This document shows positions 9,401 to 17,659 of a stretch of 45,121 nucleotides of DNA, piece by piece. Within the stretch, counting starts at the first letter, position 1; each line of letters begins with the position of its first letter. This DNA is from Cytophagales bacterium (GTDB lineage: Bacteria; Bacteroidota; Bacteroidia; Cytophagales; Spirosomataceae), in assembly GCA_013298125.1 (NCBI GenBank), contig JAAFJP010000042.1, forward strand, positions 1 through 45,121. Reading direction: 5' to 3'. Both the position numbers and the translations under genes were made by a program. The notes under the pieces are model-generated. The model saw only the letters and a list, made by a program, of their open reading frames with translations. It was not told where the DNA came from and made no database searches.

Positions 9401-9764
9401 AATTATCTATCAAGCAATTGACGATGTACGTGATGCGATGGAAGGCTTATTAGCTCCAACATTTGAGGAAGTTGTTACGGCAAACATCGAAGTACGTGAT
9501 GTATTCAAGATTACGAAAGTGGGTACAGTTGCAGGGGCGTATGTATTAGACGGAACGGTGAAACGTTCAAATAAAATACGTATTATACGTGATTTCGTTG
9601 TAGTTCACGAAGGCGAAATATCCGCTCTAAAACGTTTCAAAGACGATGTGGCTGAGGTTAAGTTTGGCTACGAATGTGGTCTATCTATCAAGAACTTCAA
9701 CGATATTGAAATTGGCGATGTAGTTGAATGTTATGAATTGAAAGAGTTGAAACGTACTTTGTAA
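6405..9764 (+). CDS. infB: Translation initiation factor IF-2
   Basis: 1119 aa, long for the family because of an extended disordered linker. IF-2 is the GTPase that brings initiator tRNA to the 30S subunit and promotes subunit joining. Residues about 1-65 are the IF2 N-terminal domain. About 95-230 is a repeated VEEAKPVxVExPK segment, and about 225-320 an Asn/Gln/Gly-rich array of [11 protein letters not shown] units. The G domain starts near 626 with GHVDHGKTS, then [14 protein letters not shown] and SKVD in the G4 position (near 728), where most IF-2 proteins have NKxD. Domains II-IV follow and end in KELKRTL. The start [10 protein letters not shown] fits the IF2_N fold. The last 36 codons and the terminator are duplicated at 12505-12668. 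Confidence 0.96.
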   Translation: MTEDKMMRLSLVAKQIGVGTSTIVQKLSVQGHKVENNPNAKLNFEQLKIVAKEFGASDLLQEQAAAPKVVEEVVVPNRRQDDDYLPLYSRNTPPKTETPTPAVEAPKVEKVEKEVEKISAKSEVEFKVIGKVELDAKGNVVPPKPVVAPEAKVEAPKVEEAKPVAVETPKVEEAKPVVVETPKAAEPVKVEEAKPVAVEQPKAVESVRVEEAKPVVTEQPKPQQNAQNQQSNQNQGNRNNQGGVNNNQSQGNRNQGGGNNQNQGNRPQGGGNNQNQGNRNNQGGGNNQNQGNRNQGGGNSQPIRPQGGANSPTQQRPAAGTVVGGGTQNQPKPVQPVDNRPQKLGRNDAIPDDTSSVELIEARGEQLRGLKVLGKIELPVETPRGGGNNRNKKKRKRIDKPGGAKVTEAEIRNEKGAPRPKKDGAPVDPNAPKKPAGTGTNTGGGQGGGGNRQGGHSPNYKGNRGNNNTGNNAGAKPVPKGEVTEKQIQDQIKATMARLQGQSNKSNFGAKERREKRKFRADRSEQRQLAEDEEAKILKVTEYISASELASLMDVSINEIISACMSLGMFISINQRLEADVIALITEEFGFEVQFVSAEEEIDSVIAEEEDAPEDLLPRAPIVTIMGHVDHGKTSLLDYIRRAKVAAGEAGGITQHIGAYSVKQDDGRRITFLDTPGHEAFTAMRARGAKVTDVAIIVIAADDAVMPQTEEAINHAMVAGVPIVFAFSKVDKPGANTEKIREQLSIKNILVEEWGGKYQTQELSSKSGMGVNELLEKVLLEAEMLELKANANKRAIGTVVEASLDKGRGYVANILVQAGTLRVGDMMLAGANYGRVKAMFDYRGNKLKEAGPSIPVQVLGLNGAPGAGDKLSVMENERDARDIANKREQIIREQSLRSRKHITLEEIGRRKAIGTFKELNVIVKGDVDGSVEALSDSLLKLSTEEVQVRIIHKGVGQVSESDVLLASASDAVIVAFQVRPSTNARRLAENEQIEIRTYSIIYQAIDDVRDAMEGLLAPTFEEVVTANIEVRDVFKITKVGTVAGAYVLDGTVKRSNKIRIIRDFVVVHEGEISALKRFKDDVAEVKFGYECGLSIKNFNDIEIGDVVECYELKELKRTL
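7087..7310 (+). repeat. Coding tandem repeat in infB (Asn/Gln/Gly-rich)
   Basis: Imperfect repeats of about 36 bp (AACCAAAACCAAGGAAATAG core) encode [12 protein letters not shown]-like units, at least five in a row. They keep the reading frame and lie in the disordered linker. Such arrays can expand or contract by slippage. Confidence 0.75.
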
Positions 9765-9818
9765 TCAAATGCGTTTTGAGATATAAAAAAGGCTTCTGGA
9801 TGATTTCGGAAGCCATTT
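9655..9818 (+). repeat. infB 3'-end direct repeat, left copy
   Basis: These 164 bp (the last 36 or so codons of infB plus terminator) align without gaps to 12505-12668 at an offset of 2850 bp, with about 13 mismatches by my count. It is the intact, functional end of the complete infB gene. Confidence 0.85.
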
Positions 9819-9820
9819 TT
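9791..9820 (+). terminator. Terminator after infB
   Basis: GGCTTC (9791-9796) pairs with GAAGCC (9809-9814), flanked by an A run on the left and ATTTTTG on the right. It lies 27 bp after the infB stop. A close copy with a longer perfect stem lies at 12639-12666. Confidence 0.75.
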
Positions 9821-9849
9821 GTTTATATAAGTCATTTCCTACGACCAGA

Positions 9850-9890
9850 GAGAAGAGAATAGACCTCCCAATAATTATGGGAGATCTCTT
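9850..9890. terminator. Short hairpin downstream of the minus-strand lipoprotein
   Basis: CTCCCA/TGGGAG with an ATAATTA loop, flanked by AGAGAATAGAC and GATCTCTTATCT, which extend the pairing imperfectly. It lies just past the stop of the minus-strand gene at 9901 and may terminate it. There is no clear U-tract. Confidence 0.35.
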
Positions 9891-9900
9891 ATCTAATGAT

Positions 9901-10968
9901 TTAATTACAATTGATATATTCATATCTGGTTTTTGCATAATTTGGAAATTCTATTGTGGATTCTCCTTTTAGGTTGAAACTTGTAACACTGTATTGAATC
10001 ATCGTGGGTAAATTACTGGTATTTTTAATGTTGGTATAATTGTACTCACCAGTTTTTATGAAACTTTTTCCATTATCATTACTGTAATACGAGAAACGTC
10101 TCTTATAAATTGAATTTTTGTTGCCTCTTGGAGAAGGTAATTTAGGATAATTTTTGGGCTTGGGTAATGTAAAAGTAGGGTCAGCCACTTCTTCATATTC
10201 AATATCTGCATAATTCCACATTTTAGTATTAGTATAGCCTTCTTGTTTAATAACCCGCCCTTTCTTATCGTAATAAAATCTATCAGTATCCATTCTACCT
10301 GGTTCAGAAAGGTAATTGTATAAATTTTCAACTACAATTTGTCCCTCCGCATTAACCTCATGTTGTAAAATTTGTCTGCCAACATTTGTTTCAGCCTTGT
10401 GAACTACGTTATTTTTCAAATAGTAGGTATCATTTCGGAAATCAATGTCTGTATATTTAATCAAATCTCCTTTACTGTCGTATTCAAAAGTCTTTTTACT
10501 GGTAACTGGATTAGCTACATCATAGAAAAAATTGCCATAAAATTTCCAATACATATCTTCTTCAATCATTTTTTCACCATCATACTTATACCTAACATAC
10601 CCACGAATTGGGGCAACGGGGTCACGTTTTTGATATAGTGCATAGCCCCAATATAATTGCCCCGATATGGTTATTTCTTTCAAAAAATCATTCTGGTCAT
10701 ATTGATAATCATAATCTATGTTGTACGTAGTTCTGGAACTATCACCTGTTCCGTCATTAGACCAGAATTTCTTTTTTATGATTTGTTTTTTATCATTATA
10801 AAAATATTCTATTGAATAACCTGGCTTTCCCGAAGCGTCAATATAACCTTCAATCTTCGATAACAAGCAGTTCGTTTTATAAGCAATTTCATCTGGAACT
10901 ACCTCTAAATCAGTAGTTTTACAAGAAATTATTAGCCAAATGAATAGAATGAGGATGGTATATTTCAT
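9901..10968 (-). CDS. Lipoprotein with YD-type repeat pattern
   Basis: 355 aa. The N-terminus is a lipoprotein signal with lipobox ISC (Cys16). The body has repeated Tyr/Asp strands such as YDYQYDQNDFLKEI, FEYDSKGDLIKYTDI and YYDKKGRVIKQEGY, a pattern seen in RHS/YD-repeat-like beta proteins of Bacteroidota; these usually have no assigned function. It follows the upstream minus-strand gene by 7 bp, so the two form an operon. Both lie on a segment bounded by two copies of the infB 3' end and are probably acquired. A surface location is likely. Confidence 0.75.
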   Translation of the reverse strand: MKYTILILFIWLIISCKTTDLEVVPDEIAYKTNCLLSKIEGYIDASGKPGYSIEYFYNDKKQIIKKKFWSNDGTGDSSRTTYNIDYDYQYDQNDFLKEITISGQLYWGYALYQKRDPVAPIRGYVRYKYDGEKMIEEDMYWKFYGNFFYDVANPVTSKKTFEYDSKGDLIKYTDIDFRNDTYYLKNNVVHKAETNVGRQILQHEVNAEGQIVVENLYNYLSEPGRMDTDRFYYDKKGRVIKQEGYTNTKMWNYADIEYEEVADPTFTLPKPKNYPKLPSPRGNKNSIYKRRFSYYSNDNGKSFIKTGEYNYTNIKNTSNLPTMIQYSVTSFNLKGESTIEFPNYAKTRYEYINCN

Positions 10969-10975
10969 ATTGATT

Positions 10976-12208
10976 TTATTTTTTGAAAAACCGTTTTGTG
11001 AAATTTTGATTATTGGTATTGGCTCGTATCAGATATATTCCTACGGGCAGATTTTCAATATCTACTTGGTATTTGTTAGGAGATATTTTCTGGAAATTAG
11101 ATTTTAATAAGTTACCTGTCAAGTCGAAAACTTCAATTTTGGTGATTGGAGTTGAATGTTCTACAATCAAATAACTTTCCGTAGGATTTGGATAGATTAA
11201 CAGTTCTTTGTCAATATTGATTTCATTTGATAATACAATGGCTTTATCTATCTCTGAAAGTTTTGTCCAGTAAATGCCTCTGGTTGTTCCTAACAGAACT
11301 GTATCGCCTACGATATGAACGCAATACGGAAAAGATGTGATATTTAACCCACCTCTAACAGGAACAAACGTTTTGCCCATATCTTCTGAATAGTATATTG
11401 GGTCAATGGAATTACGTGATAAGACAAAAAGGTGATTATTTCGTCTGAAAGTTTTCCAAGCAAGTGAAAAATTAACAACATTTGAAACGAAATTCCATGA
11501 AGGCTTTACTCCCAAAGGAGATGAATATATAGAGAAATTTGTTTCATTCTTGAAAAAACCAATTATATCTTTTTCAGAAATATCAAAAATATCAACACTT
11601 TTATATCCTATTGGAATTGGATAATTTTGAAATGTACGCCCTTTATCAGGTGAGACAAAAATTCTGTTATAATCATAGCCGTAGATGATACCATTTTTTT
11701 CTACTACATTCCTAATAGATGTAGATAAATTATCTCCTATTCCGTTCTCCTTTGTCCAATTAATACCATTATTTAAGGAACTAAATATACCTTGTTGTTC
11801 AATTCTTAGCCATTCATTATTAAGATATGGAACTGTGAGCAAAACTTCCGTAAATTGACCACGAGCGATTCTCTTTCTACCTTGATTTGAGTAAGTAGTC
11901 CAAAAACCCGTATCGCCTAAAATACCTCCCGCCACCACATTCCCCGTATTATTCATAGAAATAGACATATACAGATAAGGATAGCCCTCATATACAATAA
12001 CCTTATCGTTGGTCTTCCAAGACTTTCCTTTATCTGTTGAGTAAAACATTGCATCGCTCGCCGCATGACCCGCCAGCCAAATAGAATCATTGGTATAAAT
12101 TCCAGAAACACCAACATTATCCAAATTACTATTCAGCAATTTCCACTGTGAAAAGGCTGTATTGGAAATGAAATAAAAGAGAATTATTGAGAAGAGGAAA
12201 CGCATCAT
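10976..12208 (-). CDS. Secreted Asp-box (BNR-like) repeat protein with type IX sorting tail
   Basis: 410 aa. A signal peptide covers about 1-20. The body carries at least four Asp-box motifs: STDKGKSW, SLNNGINW, SPDKGRTF and SEDMGKTF, each on a beta-hairpin as in sialidase/sortilin-type propellers. The sialidase catalytic residues are not evident, so I do not call it an enzyme. The tail begins with LIYPNPTESYLIVE, a type IX secretion sorting signal. It leads a two-gene operon with the lipoprotein at 9901 and has a plausible promoter at 12245-12275. Two Met codons open the frame; the signal peptide is intact from either. Confidence 0.8.
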   Translation of the reverse strand: MMRFLFSIILFYFISNTAFSQWKLLNSNLDNVGVSGIYTNDSIWLAGHAASDAMFYSTDKGKSWKTNDKVIVYEGYPYLYMSISMNNTGNVVAGGILGDTGFWTTYSNQGRKRIARGQFTEVLLTVPYLNNEWLRIEQQGIFSSLNNGINWTKENGIGDNLSTSIRNVVEKNGIIYGYDYNRIFVSPDKGRTFQNYPIPIGYKSVDIFDISEKDIIGFFKNETNFSIYSSPLGVKPSWNFVSNVVNFSLAWKTFRRNNHLFVLSRNSIDPIYYSEDMGKTFVPVRGGLNITSFPYCVHIVGDTVLLGTTRGIYWTKLSEIDKAIVLSNEINIDKELLIYPNPTESYLIVEHSTPITKIEVFDLTGNLLKSNFQKISPNKYQVDIENLPVGIYLIRANTNNQNFTKRFFKK

Positions 12209-12244
12209 AGCTGTTATTTATTAGATATAGTTCAATTTGTAAAA

Positions 12245-12275
12245 TAAATGTAGGTCTTTTATCCTAAATTTCCAA
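12245..12275 (-). promoter_or_regulatory. Putative promoter of the Asp-box protein operon
   Basis: Read on the minus strand: TTG (12273-12275), 20-nt spacer, TACATTTA (12245-12252). It differs from TAnnTTTG only in the last base and lies about 37 bp upstream of the start. Confidence 0.5.
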
Positions 12276-12376
12276 GAATTAAATCGGTCATAACAAATAG
12301 CTAATTTTCATTTATTTTCTTAAATTGTCAATAAAATTATTCACGCAATCTAATTCTTAAAATGAAAAAAATCTGT

Positions 12377-12406
12377 ATCTGGTCGTAGCGTCCGCTACGA
12401 CCAGAT
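12377..12406. repeat. Perfect 30-bp palindrome
   Basis: ATCTGGTCGTAGCG is followed by TC and its exact complement CGCTACGACCAGAT. CTACGACCAGA recurs at 9839-9849, at the opposite border of the same island. Confidence 0.75.
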
Positions 12407-12460
12407 GGGATAACTCACGATTTTAGATTTTTCATAATTAATTGATAATCAAATATTTAT

Positions 12461-12504
12461 GTTGCTAACGCACGATGTTCGGTGGAGATGCCGACCACGG
12501 AGAT
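12461..12504. repeat. Arm of a GTTGCTRACGCA-type element at the island border
   Basis: GTTGCTAACGCACGAT followed by GGTGGAGATGCC resembles the right arm of the inverted repeat at 25093-25140 (GTTGCTGACGCAAGAT, GGTGAAGACACGC). It ends exactly where the second infB terminus begins, so a repeat element marks the junction. Confidence 0.55.
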
Positions 12505-12668
12505 AGGTCAAGTTTGGCTACGAATGTGGTCTATCAATCAAGAATTTCAACGATATTGAAATAGGCGATGTCGTAGAATGTTATGAATTGCAAGAGTTGA
12601 AACGTACTTTGTAATTAGTTACGTTTTGAGATATAAAAATGGCTTCTGGATGATTTCAGAAGCCATTT
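12505..12668 (+). pseudogene. Orphan copy of the infB 3' end with terminator
   Basis: Ungapped copy of 9655-9818, about 92% identical. In the coding part (12505-12614) I count seven differences: six are synonymous (for example TCT/TCA, AAC/AAT, ATT/ATA) and one gives Lys to Gln (AAA/CAA). The stop codon and the stem-loop are conserved; the stem at 12639-12666 has ten perfect pairs. There is no upstream infB sequence, so it encodes nothing by itself. It is either the native end displaced by an insertion or an end brought in from a related genome. Confidence 0.85.
12639..12666. terminator. Terminator of the duplicated infB end
   Basis: ATGGCTTCTG pairs perfectly with CAGAAGCCAT around an 8-nt loop, with an A run on the left and TTTTA on the right. 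It may now also stop minus-strand transcription of the M20 gene ending at 12776. Confidence 0.65.
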
Positions 12669-12775
12669 TATAGTAAAATCTTGTCTTGTCCTAAAATATT
12701 ATCAGTACCAAAAATATCATTATAGAACAACAAAGAAAGTATGTTGGACGAACACATAGGACTAGACCCTTTATT

Positions 12776-14083
12776 TTATTTTCCTTTTTCCATATAATCA
12801 ATTACCAAACTCGCCATAGATTTCATTCCTAAGACAAAACCACCTTCATCTATCTGAAAATCAGGAGTATGATGTGGGGCTGTTTCAGATTCTTTCTTAC
12901 CTTTGGCAGCTCCGCCCAAGAAGAAAAATAAGCCTGGTACTTTTTCTTGATAGAAAGCAAAATCCTCCGCACCTGTTACAGCGGCAGTGATTGAAACGTT
13001 ATCTTTACCCGCAACGCCTTCCAAAGTCGGAATCATTTTATCAGTCAAAGCTATATCATTGTAAGTAATCGGACACATTTTTGTGATTTTCACATCGGCA
13101 GTTGCTCCTGCACTTTGGGCGATATTGGTAGCCACCTGAGCGATACGAGCATGAATCATATCTTGTGTTTTTAAATCAAGGGTACGAATCGTTCCGTTCA
13201 TATTTACTTCTTCTGGAATGATATTGCTACGAACTCCGCCGTTGATTTGTCCAACCGTAACAACCGCTGCCGACTCAATCAAAGGAGTATTTCTACTAAT
13301 AATGGTCTGTAAACCCATTACAATTTGCGAAGCTGTAACGATAGGGTCAATCCCTTGCCAAGGACTTGCTCCATGGGTTTGCTTGCCTTTTACCTTAATT
13401 TTGAACCAGTCAGAACTCGCCATCGTACCACCTGGGCGATAACGAATTTTACCTATTTCTGTCTGAGCGTTGATGTGTAAACCGAAGATTACATCCACTT
13501 TTGGGTTTTCTAAAACTCCTTCTTTTACCATCAAGGCGGCTCCACCTTCTTCACCTTCGGGAGCACCTTCTTCGGCGGGTTGGAAAATAAATTTTACTGT
13601 TCCTTTCAAATCATTTTTCATAGATGAAAGTATTTCGGCAGTTCCCATCAAAATTGCCACGTGTGTATCGTGTCCACAGGCGTGCATGACGCTTACAGGT
13701 TGTCCGTTGTACTCGCCCACAACTTTTGAAGCGAAAGATAATTCGGCTCTTTCTTTTACAGGCAAACCGTCCATGTCAGCCCGTAGAGCTACCACTGGAC
13801 CAGGTTTTCCACCTTTCAAGATACCGACAACGCCTGTTTTACCTACGCCTGTTTGGACTTCTATTCCCAAAGATTTGAGATGAGTCGCTACCTTTTCGGC
13901 AGTTTTAAATTCACGATTTCCTAATTCTGGATTTTGGTGAAAATCTCTTCGCCAAGCTACTACCTTGGCTTCAAGGGTTTCGGCTTTTTGGGCAATTTTA
14001 GCTTTAAGGGCAGGAGCGTTTTGTGCTTGTACTGAGACTGAAACCAGACCAGTCAAAGCCATAATGGTAATAATTTTTTGCAT
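12776..14083 (-). CDS. Secreted M20-family amidohydrolase
   Basis: 435 aa with a signal peptide at about 1-20. It is a zinc hydrolase of the M20D type (hippurate/IAA-amino-acid hydrolase group), which cleaves N-acyl amino acids. Signatures: VVAWRRDFHQNPELG at the N-terminus, VVALRADMDGLPV, HACGHDTHVAILMG with metal-binding His/Asp, PAEEG with the catalytic Glu pair, and a late HHTPDF His block. The dimerisation (lid) domain lies at about 210-320. Signal peptide plus M20D domain suggests a periplasmic scavenging role; the substrate cannot be told from sequence. The upstream spacer (14084-14295) is rich in CTCTAA/TTAGAG words. Confidence 0.88.
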   Translation of the reverse strand: MQKIITIMALTGLVSVSVQAQNAPALKAKIAQKAETLEAKVVAWRRDFHQNPELGNREFKTAEKVATHLKSLGIEVQTGVGKTGVVGILKGGKPGPVVALRADMDGLPVKERAELSFASKVVGEYNGQPVSVMHACGHDTHVAILMGTAEILSSMKNDLKGTVKFIFQPAEEGAPEGEEGGAALMVKEGVLENPKVDVIFGLHINAQTEIGKIRYRPGGTMASSDWFKIKVKGKQTHGASPWQGIDPIVTASQIVMGLQTIISRNTPLIESAAVVTVGQINGGVRSNIIPEEVNMNGTIRTLDLKTQDMIHARIAQVATNIAQSAGATADVKITKMCPITYNDIALTDKMIPTLEGVAGKDNVSITAAVTGAEDFAFYQEKVPGLFFFLGGAAKGKKESETAPHHTPDFQIDEGGFVLGMKSMASLVIDYMEKGK

Positions 14084-14139
14084 GATGTTGTGTAATTTTT
14101 AGATATTTCTAATACCAAGTTACAAAAAAGAATAAGCTA

Positions 14140-14310
14140 ACCCAAATAAAACTTAGAGGAAGGGAGGATTAGAGGAAAGTTAGGAACTTATATGAAAGTG
14201 AAATGGAGAACTTAGAGAGTTAGAGGATTAAAGGTATGTGAAAAGGGGAACAGTGTTAGAAGAAAAAGTAAATAATCATCCTTTTTTCTAAATCTCTAAG
14301 TTCGTATAGA
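14140..14310. repeat. Word-repeat spacer upstream of the M20 gene
   Basis: In the coding (minus) sense, the part nearest the M20 start is a run of CTCTAACTCTCTAAGTTC-like words. The far end, overlapping the DUF983 stop, has the complementary AACTTAGAGATTTAGA. Words are imperfect and interrupted by AT-rich sequence. The architecture is that of the other word-repeat spacers. Confidence 0.5.
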
Positions 14311-14706
14311 TGGTTTATATTTCACAAATCCGAACAAATGTAAAAATACAGAGCGTGATATTCTAAAATTAAAGGGGACTGTTAGAATGGATAAAATTGT
14401 AACAGGAACGATGTAATACATCACAGGTGGGTCATTGAAGAGATAAAATATTGTTACGCCTAAAACTACTAATAAAGCAATCGTGTTGGCATAACTTACA
14501 AACATTGCTCCGTACCAAAAGCCAGGCTCTACCTCGAACTTCAAACCACAGACAGGGCATTTTTCGTGCATTTCCGAGAATTTATCTACCCGCCAAAAGG
14601 GATATAAAAACATTTTTCCTTCACGACACTGCGGACAACGAGCTTCGCCAATGGCTTGGATTTTGGTGCGTTTTGTAACTAATTGAAGATGACTTACCTC
14701 TTTCAT
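14296..14706 (-). CDS. DUF983 zinc-ribbon membrane protein
   Basis: 136 aa. The N-terminal half carries two Cys pairs, ARCPQCREGKMF and HEKCPVCGLKFE, forming a zinc ribbon, followed by EPGFWYGAMFVSYA, the DUF983 hallmark. Two membrane segments follow (about 72-92 and 98-118). Function is not established. It lies between the M20 gene and the giant secreted protein at 14741, only 34 bp downstream of the latter's stop. Confidence 0.85.
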   Translation of the reverse strand: MKEVSHLQLVTKRTKIQAIGEARCPQCREGKMFLYPFWRVDKFSEMHEKCPVCGLKFEVEPGFWYGAMFVSYANTIALLVVLGVTIFYLFNDPPVMYYIVPVTILSILTVPFNFRISRSVFLHLFGFVKYKPSIRT

Positions 14707-14740
14707 ATTTTTTGTTTATGGAATAGAATTGCTCCCAAAA

Positions 14741-17590
14741 CTAACGTTCAATAATTATCCTCTTTGTGATGGTATAAAAAGTATCTGTCTTTATTCTCAT
14801 CATATATTCACCCTCTGGGAGGGAGGTCAAATCTATTGATTTCACATCATTAAAAATATTCACGAGTGTTTTTGTAATGAACTCTCCTCTAAGACTAAAA
14901 ATTTCAATGGTTGAATTTAACCAATCGACTCTTGAATCTATGTTAAATACTCCACGGCTTGGATTTGGGAAAATTGATAAACCATTGTCATTGAATAAAG
15001 CAAAATATTTTCTTTGTGATGGTTCAGAGACACATACCTTTTCACCATAGGACTTTGTTTTATAGATATTTTTGGAAATTACACTAAATTCTGCTGCTTC
15101 ATTAAATCTTATTTTTTCTCCAAAATAGATAGGAGAATTTGCTCCATTAACCTGCCAATTATAGGTGTCAGCTTTGGGATTATTGATAGCAATGGTATAA
15201 GGACTCAATCTTACGATATTGCTTGTATCTACTCTTGCTGGAATAGGTTTTACAGATACATACAAAGGTGCTGATAGTCCTGATTTACAGCCATTTTGAT
15301 CTGTCTGAAATCCTTGAAATAAACCTGAACTATTGACATTTAGATTTTGAAAGTTATACCTAATCGTAGCACCATTCTGTTTAGCAAACCAAGTGGCAAA
15401 GCCTCCACTTACAATATTCATCTGTAATATCGTACTTTCTCCTTCACAAAAAACCGTGTCCCTCGTACTTGTGATGATGGGTAATGGAGGTAATGGATTC
15501 ACTTTTATTCTGGTATTAATCGATACCTTTGAATTACATCCATTTTTATCTATAACCTTGACATTGTAATCTCCTGCATTTCTGACTGTGATGCTCCGAG
15601 TGGTTGCTCCTGTACTCCATCGATAAGACTCCGCATCTTGATTAGACGAGGTCAAAACTACACTTGTGTCTGTGCAAAAAGTAGTTGGACTATTAGGTAC
15701 GATGCTTGGTGTTTGAGGTAATGGAAGTGCTGTTACCTTGATAGCGTCGGATTGATTAGAAACACAACCTTGACTATTGATTGTTTTTACTGAAAAAGTT
15801 CCAGACGTATTTATTTTAAGTAACCTATTGGTTGAACCATCACTCCAAAGGTATTTTACAGCATTCTGATTAGAAGACTGTAATGTAACACTTGAATCTG
15901 AACAAAAAGTAGTGGAAGAATTAGCCGAAACAATAGGCTTTGGTGGACCTGGTTTTGAAATGATATTAACTGCATTTGAAAACTCTGACTGACATCCAAA
16001 AGTATTAACAATTCTGACAGCATAGTTTCCCGATGTAGTAACATTAATTTCTTTTTCTCTACTTCCTGTATTCCACTCATAGAAAATTGCATCATTGGCT
16101 CTGAGGTTTACACTATTTCCTTCGCAAAAATCAGTTGCACCTGTTGCCGTAATTCTCGCAACGGGATAGTTACTTCCTCTAAATGAAATGGCAGGAACTT
16201 GTATTACATTTCCATTAGCATTTGTAAAACGAGCAAAATATTCTCTATTAGGTTCTACTTGTACTAATAATTTTCTCTGATTAGATATTCTTCCATTATT
16301 AAAATTTTGCCCATTATTAGACCATTCATAGTTAGAAAAACCATCTGGTAAGGCAATTTCGACTTGTCCATCCCCGCATATAAAAGTGGGTGCAGGGGTC
16401 TCAATGGGTAAATGGGTTCTTGAATTAGCAAAAAAAGAATCATTCAATGAGTTATTCCAAGCATCTGCTAATTGGGCTAATCCTGAATTAAAATGGACAC
16501 CATCTTGACGACCTGGATTCTGAATGCCGTCTGTTTCAGGACCTTGAAAGACGTTTGGAGTTTCTCGAATAGTTGCACGTTGCCCTTCTAAGATATTATT
16601 ATCAGATGGAGCAAATGGTGAAAAAGAACACCCTGGGCAGAAGGTCGTGGCGGATGTTAAAGAAACAACCCACGAAATATCCTTGCCAGATTCACTACGG
16701 GAACGGTTTATGACAGTTTGTAAATTTGATTTATAGGTACTCGCACTTATATTTTGTTTTGTTCTAACAATGAAGTTATCCGTTTCTCCTTGACACCACA
16801 AAATCGACCTCACGCCCAACAGACTGACATAATAACGCAGTACCTCTGAAAGATTTTGGTAAGGAAGTCTGTTAAAATAATTCCCACCAGTGTAGGGATT
16901 AGGAGCTAAGTTACCATTGGCAGTTGTAGCCCACATAGAACTGGACGTACCTTCAAAGGCAGTATTAAAAAACATTACAGGGACATTTAAGCGACTTACT
17001 AATAAATCTCCTAATCTTCCCCAGCACCAAGCATTTAAGCCTCTTGGTGCAATACGAGAATTAGCATTTAGTTTTGAAAATGGAGAAGGCGATATGTAAT
17101 TAGTCCCTCCGAAAGTCCTATCGTTTAAACCGTCAAAGCAATTTACTCTGTCACTATTAGCTCCTAATGGATTAACATTATCAACTCCTTCGGCATTAGA
17201 CTGTCCTGAAATGATGAATACTTCTCCCACACCTACTCTATCTACACGAGAGACACCGCCTACGAAGTTACCGTTGATACTTCCTCTTACTTCGAGTGTG
17301 TACCAGCCCTGTCTAATCGATAATGTACTACTAAAATTTCCGTTTAATGGAAAATCTCGTATGGTAATCCAATTGGTTTCATCACCTTGACCTGGCTCTA
17401 CGGGAATAAAGCGAGCTTCAATTTTATCAACTTGTTGCTGATAAGAGCCTGCAATAGTTATTCTCGAAAATCCATTTTCTCGCTGATAGACCGCTCGATT
17501 TTGGGGGGAAGTTATTTTTATTTGACTATATGAAAAATAACTAAAACACATTAAAATAGAGATAAGTACTGTACTTTTAAACGCTGTCAT
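14741..17590 (-). CDS. Giant secreted SGNH esterase-like protein with Ig-like repeats and type IX sorting tail
   Basis: 949 aa. A signal peptide covers about 1-22 and an N-terminal beta domain about 23-120. The sialate-O-acetylesterase-like SGNH domain spans about 121-390: IISGQSNAEG with nucleophile Ser131, WCQGETDN near 266, and DGVHFNSG near 364 supplying the Asp/His pair. After a linker come four Ig/PKD-like modules with FCEGNSVNL, FCSDSSVTL, FCTDTSVVL and FCEGESTIL starts, then a type IX sorting tail (LSIFPNPSRGVFNI). The likely role is deacetylation of an extracellular polysaccharide, inferred from the domain. It is paralogous to the adjacent gene at 17660; the 69-bp gap suggests co-transcription. 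Confidence 0.85.
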   Translation of the reverse strand: MTAFKSTVLISILMCFSYFSYSQIKITSPQNRAVYQRENGFSRITIAGSYQQQVDKIEARFIPVEPGQGDETNWITIRDFPLNGNFSSTLSIRQGWYTLEVRGSINGNFVGGVSRVDRVGVGEVFIISGQSNAEGVDNVNPLGANSDRVNCFDGLNDRTFGGTNYISPSPFSKLNANSRIAPRGLNAWCWGRLGDLLVSRLNVPVMFFNTAFEGTSSSMWATTANGNLAPNPYTGGNYFNRLPYQNLSEVLRYYVSLLGVRSILWCQGETDNFIVRTKQNISASTYKSNLQTVINRSRSESGKDISWVVSLTSATTFCPGCSFSPFAPSDNNILEGQRATIRETPNVFQGPETDGIQNPGRQDGVHFNSGLAQLADAWNNSLNDSFFANSRTHLPIETPAPTFICGDGQVEIALPDGFSNYEWSNNGQNFNNGRISNQRKLLVQVEPNREYFARFTNANGNVIQVPAISFRGSNYPVARITATGATDFCEGNSVNLRANDAIFYEWNTGSREKEINVTTSGNYAVRIVNTFGCQSEFSNAVNIISKPGPPKPIVSANSSTTFCSDSSVTLQSSNQNAVKYLWSDGSTNRLLKINTSGTFSVKTINSQGCVSNQSDAIKVTALPLPQTPSIVPNSPTTFCTDTSVVLTSSNQDAESYRWSTGATTRSITVRNAGDYNVKVIDKNGCNSKVSINTRIKVNPLPPLPIITSTRDTVFCEGESTILQMNIVSGGFATWFAKQNGATIRYNFQNLNVNSSGLFQGFQTDQNGCKSGLSAPLYVSVKPIPARVDTSNIVRLSPYTIAINNPKADTYNWQVNGANSPIYFGEKIRFNEAAEFSVISKNIYKTKSYGEKVCVSEPSQRKYFALFNDNGLSIFPNPSRGVFNIDSRVDWLNSTIEIFSLRGEFITKTLVNIFNDVKSIDLTSLPEGEYMMRIKTDTFYTITKRIIIER

Positions 17591-17659
17591 ACAAATTTTA
17601 ATTCTTTATGAGTTATGTTTGATGGAGCGTGGTTAAGTGTTTTTTTATTTCATAGCAAA

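Larger units (their letters stand above)
12209..12775. other. Gap region holding promoter, palindrome, repeat arm and infB remnant
   Basis: No intact gene is present. From left to right it holds the promoter of the minus-strand operon (12245-12275), a perfect palindrome (12377-12406), a repeat arm (12461-12504) and the infB terminus copy (12505-12668). About 100 bp of AT-rich sequence without a recognised feature lies before the end of the next minus-strand gene. Confidence 0.7.

Noticed and set aside
9819-12504. Integrative element with its own integrase
   Set aside because: I found no integrase, recombinase or transposase frame in the island; only two surface-protein genes and a palindrome are present. 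The mechanism stays open.
12505-12668. infB end duplication as an assembly artefact
   Set aside because: The copies differ at about 13 sites with a synonymous bias, and each is joined to distinct flanking sequence. A collapsed or repeated read would be identical.
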